Of a stretch of 32,287 bases of DNA, positions 9,179 to 16,275 are shown in pieces. The stretch's first letter is position 1. Each line of letters begins with the position of its first letter. Source of the DNA: Cytophagaceae bacterium SCN 52-12 (lineage in GTDB: Bacteria; Bacteroidota; Bacteroidia; Cytophagales; Spirosomataceae); contig MEDT01000090.1 in NCBI GenBank assembly GCA_001724175.1, positions 1 through 32,287 of the forward strand, given 5' to 3'. A program made the translations under genes and the position numbers. Under the pieces are notes generated by a model that saw nothing but the letters and a program-made list of their open reading frames with translations, made no database searches and was not told where the DNA came from.

Positions 9179-10219
9179 TCAATCTTTTACCCTGCCAAGC
9201 CCCATCAGTCCGAGCATCCAGTTGGGAAGCGGCTTCTGATGCCTGCGCTTTTTCAGGTCGAGGTACCAGCCTATCTTTTTCAGGACCGGCAGCTTATGCG
9301 TTTCCACCAGCTCGATCAGCGTCCCGTCCGGGTCTTCCACGTAGGCAAACCGGCCGGCAGCCGATTCCATACCGAACGACTCCCCGCTGTCTACGGTAAA
9401 AGGGTAGCTGCTTTTCTCCAGCTTCGCTTTGAGGCTATCCATATCAAGCGTATCGAAGCACAGGTGAATAAACCCGCAGTCGCCCCAATACCGCCCGGCA
9501 AAAATTTTACGCGGCCGGCCGTCCAGATCCTGGAGCAGCTCGAGCTGTATATTTCCCAGCAGATGGGCGAAGGCGCCATGGGCGGTTTCCTTCTTCAGCA
9601 GCAGCACTCTCCTGAACCTCCTGCCTGCGGCCCCTTCCGGCAAATCGGCAAACTGACCGGTTTTATCAAATTGAATCTCGACCTCGCCGAGCAGCTCCTT
9701 GTAAAAAGCAATGGAAGCATCCATATCAGAAACGCCCAGCACCGCCCCCAGAACCCCTCCCACCGGTCTTGCATCGCTCTTGAACCAGGAATTATCCTCG
9801 CATACCTGGAAGGTATTGCCGAACGGATCAACTCCCCAGAACCCCTTACCCGCCGGCAGGTCGTACAGCCGTGATACGCTGCCGCCTGTTTTTTTGCTCA
9901 GCCAGCTATGCGACCTGTCGACATAAGCCGATTTAAATTTAACGGCATATATGCCCAGGTCTCCCGGCGCCGGATCAAAAGGGAGCTCTGAAGGGGTCCG
10001 GCTTTTAAACTGCCATATTTCGAGGCCTCCCCCACCAGACATGTTGAGCGCCAGCAGGGCCCTCCCGGTATAGCGCGTCATGTATTTTGCCTCGGCGCTG
10101 TCATCAAAAAGAGCAACATCATAGCCCAGCATCTGGCGATACCATTTCCAGGTAGCGTCTACATCCCTGCAGCCGATTCCAACCTGTTGTACGCCCGAGA
10201 TCAAGGGAGAGTTTGTCAT
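9179..10219 (-). CDS. VOC (glyoxalase/bleomycin-resistance/dioxygenase) family protein, two domains
   Basis: A 346-residue protein with two vicinal-oxygen-chelate modules. The first begins at 'GVQQVGIGCRDVDATWKWYRQMLGYDV' (core QQVGIGCRDVDATWKWYR, about 9-140). The second begins at 'VLGVSDMDASIAFYKELLG' (about 155-310) and ends 'YVEDPDGTLIELVETHKLP', the usual terminal metal-binding Glu strand. VOC enzymes use a divalent metal to act on diverse substrates (isomerases, dioxygenases, lyases), so substrate and reaction remain open. No signal peptide. The ATG at 10219 is immediately before the first module. It is divergent from the M16 protease gene, and a member of the dispersed intergenic repeat family lies in its leader. 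Confidence 0.85.
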   Translation of the reverse strand: MTNSPLISGVQQVGIGCRDVDATWKWYRQMLGYDVALFDDSAEAKYMTRYTGRALLALNMSGGGGLEIWQFKSRTPSELPFDPAPGDLGIYAVKFKSAYVDRSHSWLSKKTGGSVSRLYDLPAGKGFWGVDPFGNTFQVCEDNSWFKSDARPVGGVLGAVLGVSDMDASIAFYKELLGEVEIQFDKTGQFADLPEGAAGRRFRRVLLLKKETAHGAFAHLLGNIQLELLQDLDGRPRKIFAGRYWGDCGFIHLCFDTLDMDSLKAKLEKSSYPFTVDSGESFGMESAAGRFAYVEDPDGTLIELVETHKLPVLKKIGWYLDLKKRRHQKPLPNWMLGLMGLGRVKD

Positions 10220-10235
10220 GTTTTATATTTTTTAG

Positions 10236-10270
10236 TTATCAGAAATCAGATGTCGGAAATCAGAGTTAGC
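10236..10270. repeat. Dispersed intergenic repeat, copy A
   Basis: The stretch TATCAGAAATCAGATGTC followed by GGAAATCAGA aligns with copy C at 22757 (TATCAGCAATCGGCTGTC ... GGAAATCTGA) apart from a 7-base gap and a few substitutions. It lies in the leader of the VOC gene and is a weak, degenerate palindrome here. Confidence 0.5.
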
Positions 10271-10347
10271 AACAAGACCGCTAAGATACTACCGTTGATA
10301 CAATGATTCGCCATTTCATTCCCTCCCGGGCTCCTTTCATCACTTTT

Positions 10348-10380
10348 TTTGCATGTTTTAACCCAAAATATATACATTTA
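10348..10380 (+). promoter_or_regulatory. Probable promoter of the M16 protease gene
   Basis: TTTG at 10348-10351 (end of a seven-T run), 21 bases, then TACATTTA at 10373-10380, one base from the TAnnTTTG consensus. The predicted start of transcription is about 40 bases before the ATG. Confidence 0.45.
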
Positions 10381-10424
10381 CCGTTTAGCCTTTCTAAATT
10401 CATCTAACAACAGTCGACTAAATT

Positions 10425-13217
10425 ATGAACATCCGTACTTCTGTTTCAAAAAGTGCAGGAATTGCCTTGCTATTCTTATTTACACTGGTCAGTTCCTATG
10501 CACAGAACCTTCCGAAAGGAGTAAAGAAAACCACCTCTGTCGAAGGCATCACCGAATACAATCTGGACAACGGCCTGAAAGTCCTGCTCTTCCCGGACCC
10601 TTCCAAGCCGACCATCACCGTGAATATTACCTACCTGGTGGGTTCCAGGCACGAAGGCTATGGTGAAGCCGGCATGGCGCACCTGCTGGAACATATGGTA
10701 TTCAAAGGCACTCCGCGACACCCCAATATCATGCAGGAGCTGACCGAGCACGGCGCACGGCCCAATGGAACAACCTGGTACGACCGGACCAACTATTATG
10801 AGACTTTCGCGGCCACGGAAGAAAACCTGAAATGGGCGCTCGACCTGGAAGCCGATCGTATGATCAATTCCTTTATTGCCAAAAAAGACCTCGACAGCGA
10901 ATTCAGCGTCGTCAGGAACGAGTTTGAAGCGGGGGAAAACAGCCCTTTCAGGGTATTGATGCAGCGGGTGGCGGACATGGCCTATTCGTGGCATAACTAC
11001 GGCAAATCCACCATCGGGAACCGTTCGGATATCGAGCGGGTACCCATTGAGAACCTGCAGGCTTTCTACAAAAAATATTACCAGCCCGACAACGCGATCC
11101 TGATGGTTGCCGGGAAAATCGACGAAGAAAAAACGCTGGCGCTGGTAAATGAATATTTCGGGCCCATTCCCAAACCCGTCCGAGTGCTTCCGAAAACCTA
11201 TACGACCGAACCTGTGCAGGATGGCGAGCGTTTTGTCGAAGTAAAAAGGGTCGGAGATGTCCAGATGGCTATGGCTGCGTATCATATCGCGCCGGGCGCT
11301 CATGAAGACTACGCGCCTACAGAAGTACTGACGGAGCTGCTCAGCGCCGAGCCCTATGGCCGCCTTTATAAAAACCTTGTCGAGACCAAGAAGGCCAGCT
11401 CCCAGTTCGGCTTTGCCTTTCAGCTCTACGACCCTGGCTACGTGCTTTTCGGCATCGAGCTGCTTAAGGAAAAATCGCTGGAGGAAGCAAAAAGCGCATT
11501 CCTGGCCACCCTCGATTCGACGGCCAGCCTGAAGCCTTCGGCTGAAGACGTGGAAAGAGCTAAAACCACTATCCTCAAAAACTGGGACCTGCAGTTCCGG
11601 AACGCGGAGAGAGTCGGTCTGGGCATAAGCGAGTACATCGCTTTCGGCGACTGGAGACTGGCATTTCTTTTCAGGGACCGTATCAGGAAGGTGACCCCCG
11701 AAGATATCCAGCGGGTAGCCGCTCACTATCTCAAGCCTTCTAACCGGACGGTCGGGGTATTTTTACCGGAAGCCAGTCCGTCAAGAACTGAAGTGCCGCA
11801 GCGTCCCGATATAGCGGAGCTGCTCAAAGACTACAAGGGAGAAGAACAGGTAGCGCAGGGTGAGGCATTTGACCCTTCACCCGCCAACATTGAGAGCCGC
11901 ACGACCAAAATACAGGTTCCGGGCGGCCTTGAGCTGGCATTGCTTCCGAAGCTCACCAGGGGGAATGTCGTTTCGGCCCAGCTTACCTTCAGGTTCGGCG
12001 ATGAGCAGAGCCTGCAAAACAAGGGCGCTATCCCTTCGTTCACCGCCAGCATGCTCAATAAGGGAACCACTACAAGGACCCGCCAGCAGATCAAGGATGA
12101 ATTCGATCGTCTGAATGCCCGCGTAAGCGTCGGAGGAGGGGCCAACCAGGTAGTAGTCTCTATCGAAACGATAAAGGACAACCTCCCCGAGGTCATCAAA
12201 ATAGTAGCGGATATCATGAAGAACCCGAAATTTGATCCGCAGGAGCTGGAGAAGCTGAGACAGGAGGAGATCACCGGTATCGAATCCCAGCGAAGCGAGC
12301 CGCAGGCGCTTGCCGTCACGGAGTTCAGGCGCAGGACCTCGCCCTACAAAAAGGGAGATCCGCGCTATGCAGGTACATTTGACGAAGACCTGGAAGATAT
12401 CAGGAAGGTAACTGCCGACGATTTAAAACAGTTTTATAAAGACTTCTACGGCGCTTCCAACGCTACTGCGGCAATTGTCGGCGACTTCGACAAAGCCGCC
12501 ATCCAAAAGCTGCTGACCGACGAGTTCGGAAGCTGGAAAAGCCCGAAGCCGTTCAAACGCCTCGTCGCTAAATTTGAAGCTCCCAAACCGGCAAACGAAG
12601 CTATTGAAACACCCGATAAAGCCAACGCCATGTTTGTGGCGGGCTTCCCGCTCGCTATCCAGGATACCGACCCTGATTACCCGGCGATGGTCCTCGGCAA
12701 CTATATACTCGGCGGCGGCGTGCTGAATTCCAGGCTGGCCAGCCGTATCAGGGTGAAAGACGGGCTGAGCTATGGTGTGGCTTCCCAGTTCAGCGCTTCA
12801 TCGCTCGATAAAAGCGGGAACTTCCTTGCCTATGCTATCTATGCTCCCGAAAACCTTTCGAAGCTGGAGCAGGCTTTCAGAGAAGAAATCGAAAAAGCAG
12901 TTAAGGAAGGCTTTACCGAAGACGAGCTTAAAACAGCCAAATCGGGGTATCTCCAGTCGCGCCAGGTGACGCGGGCTCAGGACGCCGCGCTGTCGGGATC
13001 GCTGAACAACAACCTGTACCTCAAACGTACGCTTGCATGGGACGAAGATTTCGAGAAGAAAATACAGGCCCTTACGCCGGCCCAGATCAAGGCGGCTTTC
13101 AACAAATACATCGATTATAATAAAATGGTGATTGTTAAAGCGGGAGAATTTTCGAAATCTCAAAAGAACGCGCCCGGCGGCGCCCCGGCTTCCGTAGGCA
13201 ACGAGCCTAAAAATTAA
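10425..13217 (+). CDS. Secreted M16 family zinc metalloprotease (insulinase/pitrilysin type)
   Basis: A 930-residue protein with a clear signal peptide (residues 1-27, hydrophobic core ALLFLFTLVSS, cleavage after SYAQ). The inverted zinc motif HLLEH is at residues 86-90, and the third ligand Glu166 (NEFE) lies 76 residues after His90, as the family requires. The N-terminal half (about 35-480) is therefore catalytic. The second half (about 490-900) repeats the M16 fold without HxxEH and should be the inactive clamshell partner, so both halves are fused in one chain. Expected in the periplasm, degrading peptides. The ATG at 10425 is chosen because it starts the signal peptide. The gene ends at a bidirectional hairpin shared with the convergent TPP operon. 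Confidence 0.92.
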   Translation: MNIRTSVSKSAGIALLFLFTLVSSYAQNLPKGVKKTTSVEGITEYNLDNGLKVLLFPDPSKPTITVNITYLVGSRHEGYGEAGMAHLLEHMVFKGTPRHPNIMQELTEHGARPNGTTWYDRTNYYETFAATEENLKWALDLEADRMINSFIAKKDLDSEFSVVRNEFEAGENSPFRVLMQRVADMAYSWHNYGKSTIGNRSDIERVPIENLQAFYKKYYQPDNAILMVAGKIDEEKTLALVNEYFGPIPKPVRVLPKTYTTEPVQDGERFVEVKRVGDVQMAMAAYHIAPGAHEDYAPTEVLTELLSAEPYGRLYKNLVETKKASSQFGFAFQLYDPGYVLFGIELLKEKSLEEAKSAFLATLDSTASLKPSAEDVERAKTTILKNWDLQFRNAERVGLGISEYIAFGDWRLAFLFRDRIRKVTPEDIQRVAAHYLKPSNRTVGVFLPEASPSRTEVPQRPDIAELLKDYKGEEQVAQGEAFDPSPANIESRTTKIQVPGGLELALLPKLTRGNVVSAQLTFRFGDEQSLQNKGAIPSFTASMLNKGTTTRTRQQIKDEFDRLNARVSVGGGANQVVVSIETIKDNLPEVIKIVADIMKNPKFDPQELEKLRQEEITGIESQRSEPQALAVTEFRRRTSPYKKGDPRYAGTFDEDLEDIRKVTADDLKQFYKDFYGASNATAAIVGDFDKAAIQKLLTDEFGSWKSPKPFKRLVAKFEAPKPANEAIETPDKANAMFVAGFPLAIQDTDPDYPAMVLGNYILGGGVLNSRLASRIRVKDGLSYGVASQFSASSLDKSGNFLAYAIYAPENLSKLEQAFREEIEKAVKEGFTEDELKTAKSGYLQSRQVTRAQDAALSGSLNNNLYLKRTLAWDEDFEKKIQALTPAQIKAAFNKYIDYNKMVIVKAGEFSKSQKNAPGGAPASVGNEPKN

Positions 13218-13256
13218 GCGCAGACGCCGGAAACCGGAGGATTGAAAAGAAAAAGA

Positions 13257-13293
13257 AGGCCCCGTGAATAGCTTCATATTCACGGAGCCTTTT
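13257..13293. terminator. Bidirectional hairpin terminator
   Basis: The stem AGGC-C-CCGTGAATA pairs with TATTCACGG-A-GCCT around the 6-base loop GCTTCA, with one internal mismatch. It is preceded by an A-rich run and followed by TTTT, so it can end the M16 gene (+) and the thiamin-related operon (-). Confidence 0.8.
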
Positions 13294-13302
13294 ACAAGAG
13301 GC

Positions 13303-13560
13303 TCAATCGTTCAGCAGAAATCCTTCCGATCTATGGTCCGGCAACCAGCGCCTGACAATAGGCTGCTCCAAAGCCTTCTCCCGGTATTCATCAGGCGTCA
13401 TGACCGGGATGCCGTAGATGATGGGGAAATAGCGTTTGCATTTCACGCAGGTCAGCAATCCTTCCAGGATATCGCCCGCTTCATTTTTGACAAATACTTT
13501 CAGATCGAGATCGTGCTTGTCGAATGGACAGCACAGCTTATTCATTAGTGACGCTTTCAT
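13303..13560 (-). CDS. Trm112/UPF0434-like zinc protein
   Basis: An 85-residue protein. 'KLCCPFDKHDLDLKV' and 'GLLTCVKCKRYFPIIYGIPVM' are the two halves of the Trm112/UPF0434 fold: CPxC near the start, then CxxC followed by the (Y/F)PI..GIP strand. Cys11, Cys38 and Cys41 are kept; the fourth ligand position reads Asp14 (CPFD) instead of Cys. In eukaryotes and archaea Trm112 binds and stabilises several SAM-dependent methyltransferases. Its ATG overlaps the stop of the ThiE-like gene by four bases (ATGA), so translation is coupled. It is the last gene of an operon that also encodes a methyltransferase, its likely partner by inference. A hairpin terminator follows at once. Confidence 0.8.
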   Translation of the reverse strand: MKASLMNKLCCPFDKHDLDLKVFVKNEAGDILEGLLTCVKCKRYFPIIYGIPVMTPDEYREKALEQPIVRRWLPDHRSEGFLLND

Positions 13561-14219
13561 ATTGTTCCGATTACTTTGTTTAATGACTGGTGCAGGCTTT
13601 CTGTCGCCTTGCAGGGATCAGGATCGCTCATTACCCCCGATATGACGGCCACTCCCTCAAATGCCAGCCCTTCCAGCTTTGAGATCGTTGAAAGATTGAT
13701 GCCTCCTGAAAGAAAAACGGGCAGATGTGTGAGGGTACGAGCTTCCTGTATCGTTTCGCGTGATACGATTTCACAGGCTCCGGCAGACGCAGAGGGAAAT
13801 ACCGAGCAGAAAGAAACATAATCCAGCGCCTCCGCCCCTGCGGAGCGGAGAGGGCCGAGGTCGTTCCCCAGGGTAAGCCCGATCAGGATACGGCGGCCGG
13901 CATTCGTTTTTATATCATGGAGCGGAGCGGCCGGCATGGTGTCGAAATGAATGCCGTCAAACCCGTATTCTTCCAGCATCTGCCTGCTGTTATTAATCAG
14001 CAAGGCGACTTCTGCCTGGCGGCAAACGGACTTTATCTCCCCGATAAGCCCGTCCTTATTTTCCACTCCCTTCCAGTGATCCCATAGCTGAACGGCACAT
14101 ACTTTTCCCGGTTGCAAGGCTTGTTTCAAACCCTCCAAAAGCTTTTCCCGCTCCTGCGCCGGATCCAAAACCAGGTAGATCCCGCCTTTAAGCAACTTGT
14201 CTTTGATTCTATTTTCCAT
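13557..14219 (-). CDS. Divergent ThiE/TenI-superfamily protein
   Basis: A 220-residue TIM-barrel protein aligned along its whole length with thiamin phosphate synthase/TenI: 'VCAVQLWDHWKG', 'VALLINNSRQML', 'GFDGIHFDTMP', 'ALDYVSFCSVFPSASAG', 'LPVFLSGGIN' and 'GVAVISGVM' occupy the expected strands. ThiE joins HMP pyrophosphate to thiazole phosphate. Several ThiE residues are changed: the VQLREK block has Trp46 and His48 in place of Arg and Lys, the INDR Asp is Asn77, and the TxTK loop is SASA (143-146) without Lys. The TenI catalytic His is also not apparent (IGLTLGN). A changed activity is therefore likely. ATG at 14219 is preferred; an in-frame TTG at 14225 is possible. It lies between the AIR-synthase-like gene (15-base gap) and the Trm112-like gene (4-base overlap), under a TPP riboswitch. 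Confidence 0.8.
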   Translation of the reverse strand: MENRIKDKLLKGGIYLVLDPAQEREKLLEGLKQALQPGKVCAVQLWDHWKGVENKDGLIGEIKSVCRQAEVALLINNSRQMLEEYGFDGIHFDTMPAAPLHDIKTNAGRRILIGLTLGNDLGPLRSAGAEALDYVSFCSVFPSASAGACEIVSRETIQEARTLTHLPVFLSGGINLSTISKLEGLAFEGVAVISGVMSDPDPCKATESLHQSLNKVIGTI

Positions 14220-14234
14220 TTTCAAATCCGCTGA

Positions 14235-15290
14235 TTACTTCCAGCCTTTCCCGGCTGCGTTGGCATATGCCTTCCAGTAAGAATCCCTGCCGTTACCAGT
14301 CCCGTACTCCTGAGCTCCGGTTATTCCGTTGCGGAGCATGATGCCCTGCGATATATCGGTCGTATACCCGATATTCCAGGCCGTTATCCCTTTCTCCGAC
14401 AGCCTGTCGATCACCAGCTTTTCATCTTTCTTTTCACAGGCTATCAGCAAAGCGCCTGAGCCAAGCGACCGTATAGGATCAAAGCCGAACAATGACGCCA
14501 TCTCGCGGACAGCCTCATTTACAGGCAGGTTTTCTTCCCTGATAACCGCCCCGCAGCCGGCTGCCCCGCACATTTCTGCGATAGCGCCCACCACCCCGCC
14601 TTCCGTCACATCATGCATCGCGCTTACTTTGCCTGTCTCATAGGCGATCAGCGCCTCCTGCAATACAGACGTGCTCCAGAAGGAATCGCAAAGCCTCTGC
14701 CAGGCAGGCGCTCCGAGTCTCTGGGTTACTGTCGACGGAAAGCTCCTGGCCAATATAGCGCAGGCTGCAATGGCGCTTCCCTTGGTCACCAGCAGGCTTT
14801 GCCCGGGCAGCATCCCCGAGCTAAGCAACACGTCGTCTGCAATAAGCGACATGGTCACGCCGCCTGCAAAAGTAGATTCCTGCCCATACACCTTTCCCGT
14901 ATGTCCTCCTGTGATCGCCACCCCTATCTGATCGCAATACCGGTGTATAAATTCCCAGTATTCCTGAAAGTCCCGGTCGGTCACAGCGAGGGGTAAATTG
15001 AGGACAAACTGTGCATACATCGGCCTGTGTCCCGTTGTAGCCAGGTCGTTGGCTGTTAAGTGGACGGTAAGCCAGGCCGATTCGGCAAGGCCCAGGCCGG
15101 GTATGAGCGAGGCCGGGTCGCTCGCGCTCGCCATCAGGAGGCCGCCGGCAAGCCTGACGACCGACACGTCGACCCCATAGCGGGGACCGGCCAGTATTTC
15201 CTCCCGCTGCGCGCCTGTCTGCTTCCAGATGGTCTTTTCAAACGTGCTCCTCAGGATCTTCCCGCTATTGTTTTCCTGCTCCATGTTCAT
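14235..15290 (-). CDS. AIR synthase (PurM/HypE/ThiL) superfamily protein
   Basis: A 351-residue member of the ATP-dependent PurM-like superfamily. Visible motifs: 'YGVDVSVVRL' (Asp41, the GDDAAV equivalent with the first Asp replaced), 'SASDPASLIPG' (Asp58), 'LTANDLATTGHRPM' (Asn81-Asp82), 'TGGHTGKV' (128-133, GGDT in relatives) and 'MHDVTEGGVVGAIAEM' (Asp227), the last closest to HypE and SelD. HypE ends in a conserved Cys that carries the cyanide group; this protein ends AAGKGWK, so it is not a normal HypE. ThiL, the thiamin-monophosphate kinase, belongs to the same superfamily, which fits the TPP riboswitch. The reaction is unknown, presumably ATP-dependent phosphorylation or activation of a small molecule. 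It is 56 bases downstream of the methyltransferase gene. Confidence 0.8.
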   Translation of the reverse strand: MNMEQENNSGKILRSTFEKTIWKQTGAQREEILAGPRYGVDVSVVRLAGGLLMASASDPASLIPGLGLAESAWLTVHLTANDLATTGHRPMYAQFVLNLPLAVTDRDFQEYWEFIHRYCDQIGVAITGGHTGKVYGQESTFAGGVTMSLIADDVLLSSGMLPGQSLLVTKGSAIAACAILARSFPSTVTQRLGAPAWQRLCDSFWSTSVLQEALIAYETGKVSAMHDVTEGGVVGAIAEMCGAAGCGAVIREENLPVNEAVREMASLFGFDPIRSLGSGALLIACEKKDEKLVIDRLSEKGITAWNIGYTTDISQGIMLRNGITGAQEYGTGNGRDSYWKAYANAAGKGWK

Positions 15291-15298
15291 AAAAGGTT

Positions 15299-15342
15299 TA
15301 AGCCATTAGCTGTCAGGTTTTAGGAGATAGACAGCTCATGCC
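15299..15342. repeat. Dispersed intergenic repeat, copy B (imperfect palindrome)
   Basis: AGCCATTAGCTGTC (15301-15314) differs by one base from the outer arm of copy D at 31721. GACAGCTCATGCC at 15330-15342 is its imperfect inverted partner. It fills the gap between the methyltransferase and AIR-synthase-like genes inside the TPP operon and could tune downstream expression. Confidence 0.55.
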
Positions 15343-15346
15343 TGTT

Positions 15347-16063
15347 TCATCCTTCCATTTTTACATATAACCCGAAGAAATCGCCGTAGGGCATTCCCCA
15401 TTGCTGTACGGGGAACCACGCCGGGAGGCCGGTGCACGTCCACTCAATAGTGTAGTTTTGTCCTTTGAGCGCCTCTTCTACCAGGCCGGTAAGCTGCGCC
15501 GGCGTATAAAAGGTAGCCGTTACGTAAAAGGGATTTTTCCCGAAGAACTGTTGTACCCGCCGCCGGATAAATTTCGGGGAATTACGGTTCATCATACCGA
15601 AGACAATACCGAAACGCGCCACCCGCGCCGCTTCGCGAATGACATGGACGGGATCGCGATAGTACTCGAACGTCGTAATGAAAGCGAGCGCGTCAAACGT
15701 TTTATCCCTGAAAGGCATGTAATGGGAATCGGCCAGCACCAGGTCACCGTCAAATAGCCTCACGCCCTGGCCCAGCATCAAAGGCGATATGTCGCCGCCG
15801 GTAGCTTCAATGCCTATTTCCTTCCACCAGCGTGTAAACCGCGTGGTACCGCAGCCGAATTCCAGCAGGGTCCTGATTCGTTTGTCCTTGCCTACCAGCC
15901 CGGCGATAATTTTCTTCTGGTAAACCTCCGCTCTTTTGTAACGACCTTCATACCACAGCTCGTATGTATCGGTATGTTCGCGGTTGAAAAACCACTCGCT
16001 TCTGCCCTGCCAGTTTTGCAGGTTTCCTGAAAGTTTTCCGAATTCACTCTGTTGAGGCAGCAT
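15347..16063 (-). CDS. Class I SAM-dependent methyltransferase
   Basis: A 238-residue methyltransferase. 'LLEFGCGTTRFTRWW' (motif I at 68-75) binds SAM, 'GGDISPLML' gives the acidic residue Asp91 after strand 2, 'ADSHYMPFRDKTFDALAFI' is the motif II/III region, and 'EAARVARFGIVFGM' follows. The N-terminal 'YELWYEGRYKRAEVYQK' occurs in UbiE/BioC-like methyltransferases of unknown substrate. It is the first gene after the TPP aptamer, with an 80-base leader ending in an A-rich stretch, so its expression should fall when thiamin pyrophosphate is plentiful. The Trm112-like protein made by the last gene of the operon may be its activator. The substrate cannot be read from the sequence; a thiamin precursor or degradation product is one possibility. 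Confidence 0.85.
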   Translation of the reverse strand: MLPQQSEFGKLSGNLQNWQGRSEWFFNREHTDTYELWYEGRYKRAEVYQKKIIAGLVGKDKRIRTLLEFGCGTTRFTRWWKEIGIEATGGDISPLMLGQGVRLFDGDLVLADSHYMPFRDKTFDALAFITTFEYYRDPVHVIREAARVARFGIVFGMMNRNSPKFIRRRVQQFFGKNPFYVTATFYTPAQLTGLVEEALKGQNYTIEWTCTGLPAWFPVQQWGMPYGDFFGLYVKMEG

Positions 16064-16147
16064 GTCTTTTTTGTTTGTTTTTTACATTACTCACCGCATA
16101 CCGGCGGGAAAATGAGACAAACAGGTGCAGCTGACACGCCATTTCTA

Positions 16148-16238
16148 CAGCATTCCTACGCCGGTATTATCCGGATCAGGTTATACGGGTATTATCTCAG
16201 CTTGCCCTGTACGTGACAGGTCATGCACCCCGTGCGGT
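16148..16238 (-). ncRNA. TPP riboswitch (THI element)
   Basis: Read on the minus strand, the conserved aptamer blocks appear in order: GGGGTGC (16231-16225), CTGAGA (16200-16195), ACCCG, then ACCTGATCCGGATAATACC and GGCGTAGG (16181-16155). These are the THI-box core, with only GUAGGGA reduced to GTAGGAA. A -7-like TATCTTTA sits just upstream at 16255-16248, and the methyltransferase ATG is about 80 bases downstream. TPP binding normally lowers expression of thiamin biosynthesis or transport genes by termination or by blocking translation. The leader here has a small CCGC/GCGG stem near the start codon but no obvious U-run, so translational control is more likely (inferred). Confidence 0.95.
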
Positions 16239-16247
16239 TATGAAGAG

Positions 16248-16255
16248 TAAAGATA
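16248..16255 (-). promoter_or_regulatory. Possible -7 element of the TPP operon
   Basis: TATCTTTA on the minus strand, one base from TAnnTTTG, is placed so that transcription would begin a few bases before the TPP aptamer. No convincing -33 TTTG is seen at the right distance. Confidence 0.35.
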
Positions 16256-16275
16256 ATAGGAAGTAATTGAAAAGC

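Noticed and set aside
10476-11726. A 416-codon open frame on the - strand opposite the M16 gene
   Set aside because: It overlaps the M16 catalytic domain, where the sense frame has HxxEH and a signal peptide. It has no recognisable motif and is a shadow of codon bias.
13557-14219. Naming the ThiE-fold protein thiE
   Set aside because: Key pyrophosphate and magnesium residues are changed, so thiamin phosphate synthase activity is not supported.
14235-15290. Naming the AIR-synthase-like protein HypE
   Set aside because: There is no C-terminal Cys, no hydrogenase genes nearby, and a TPP riboswitch governs the operon.
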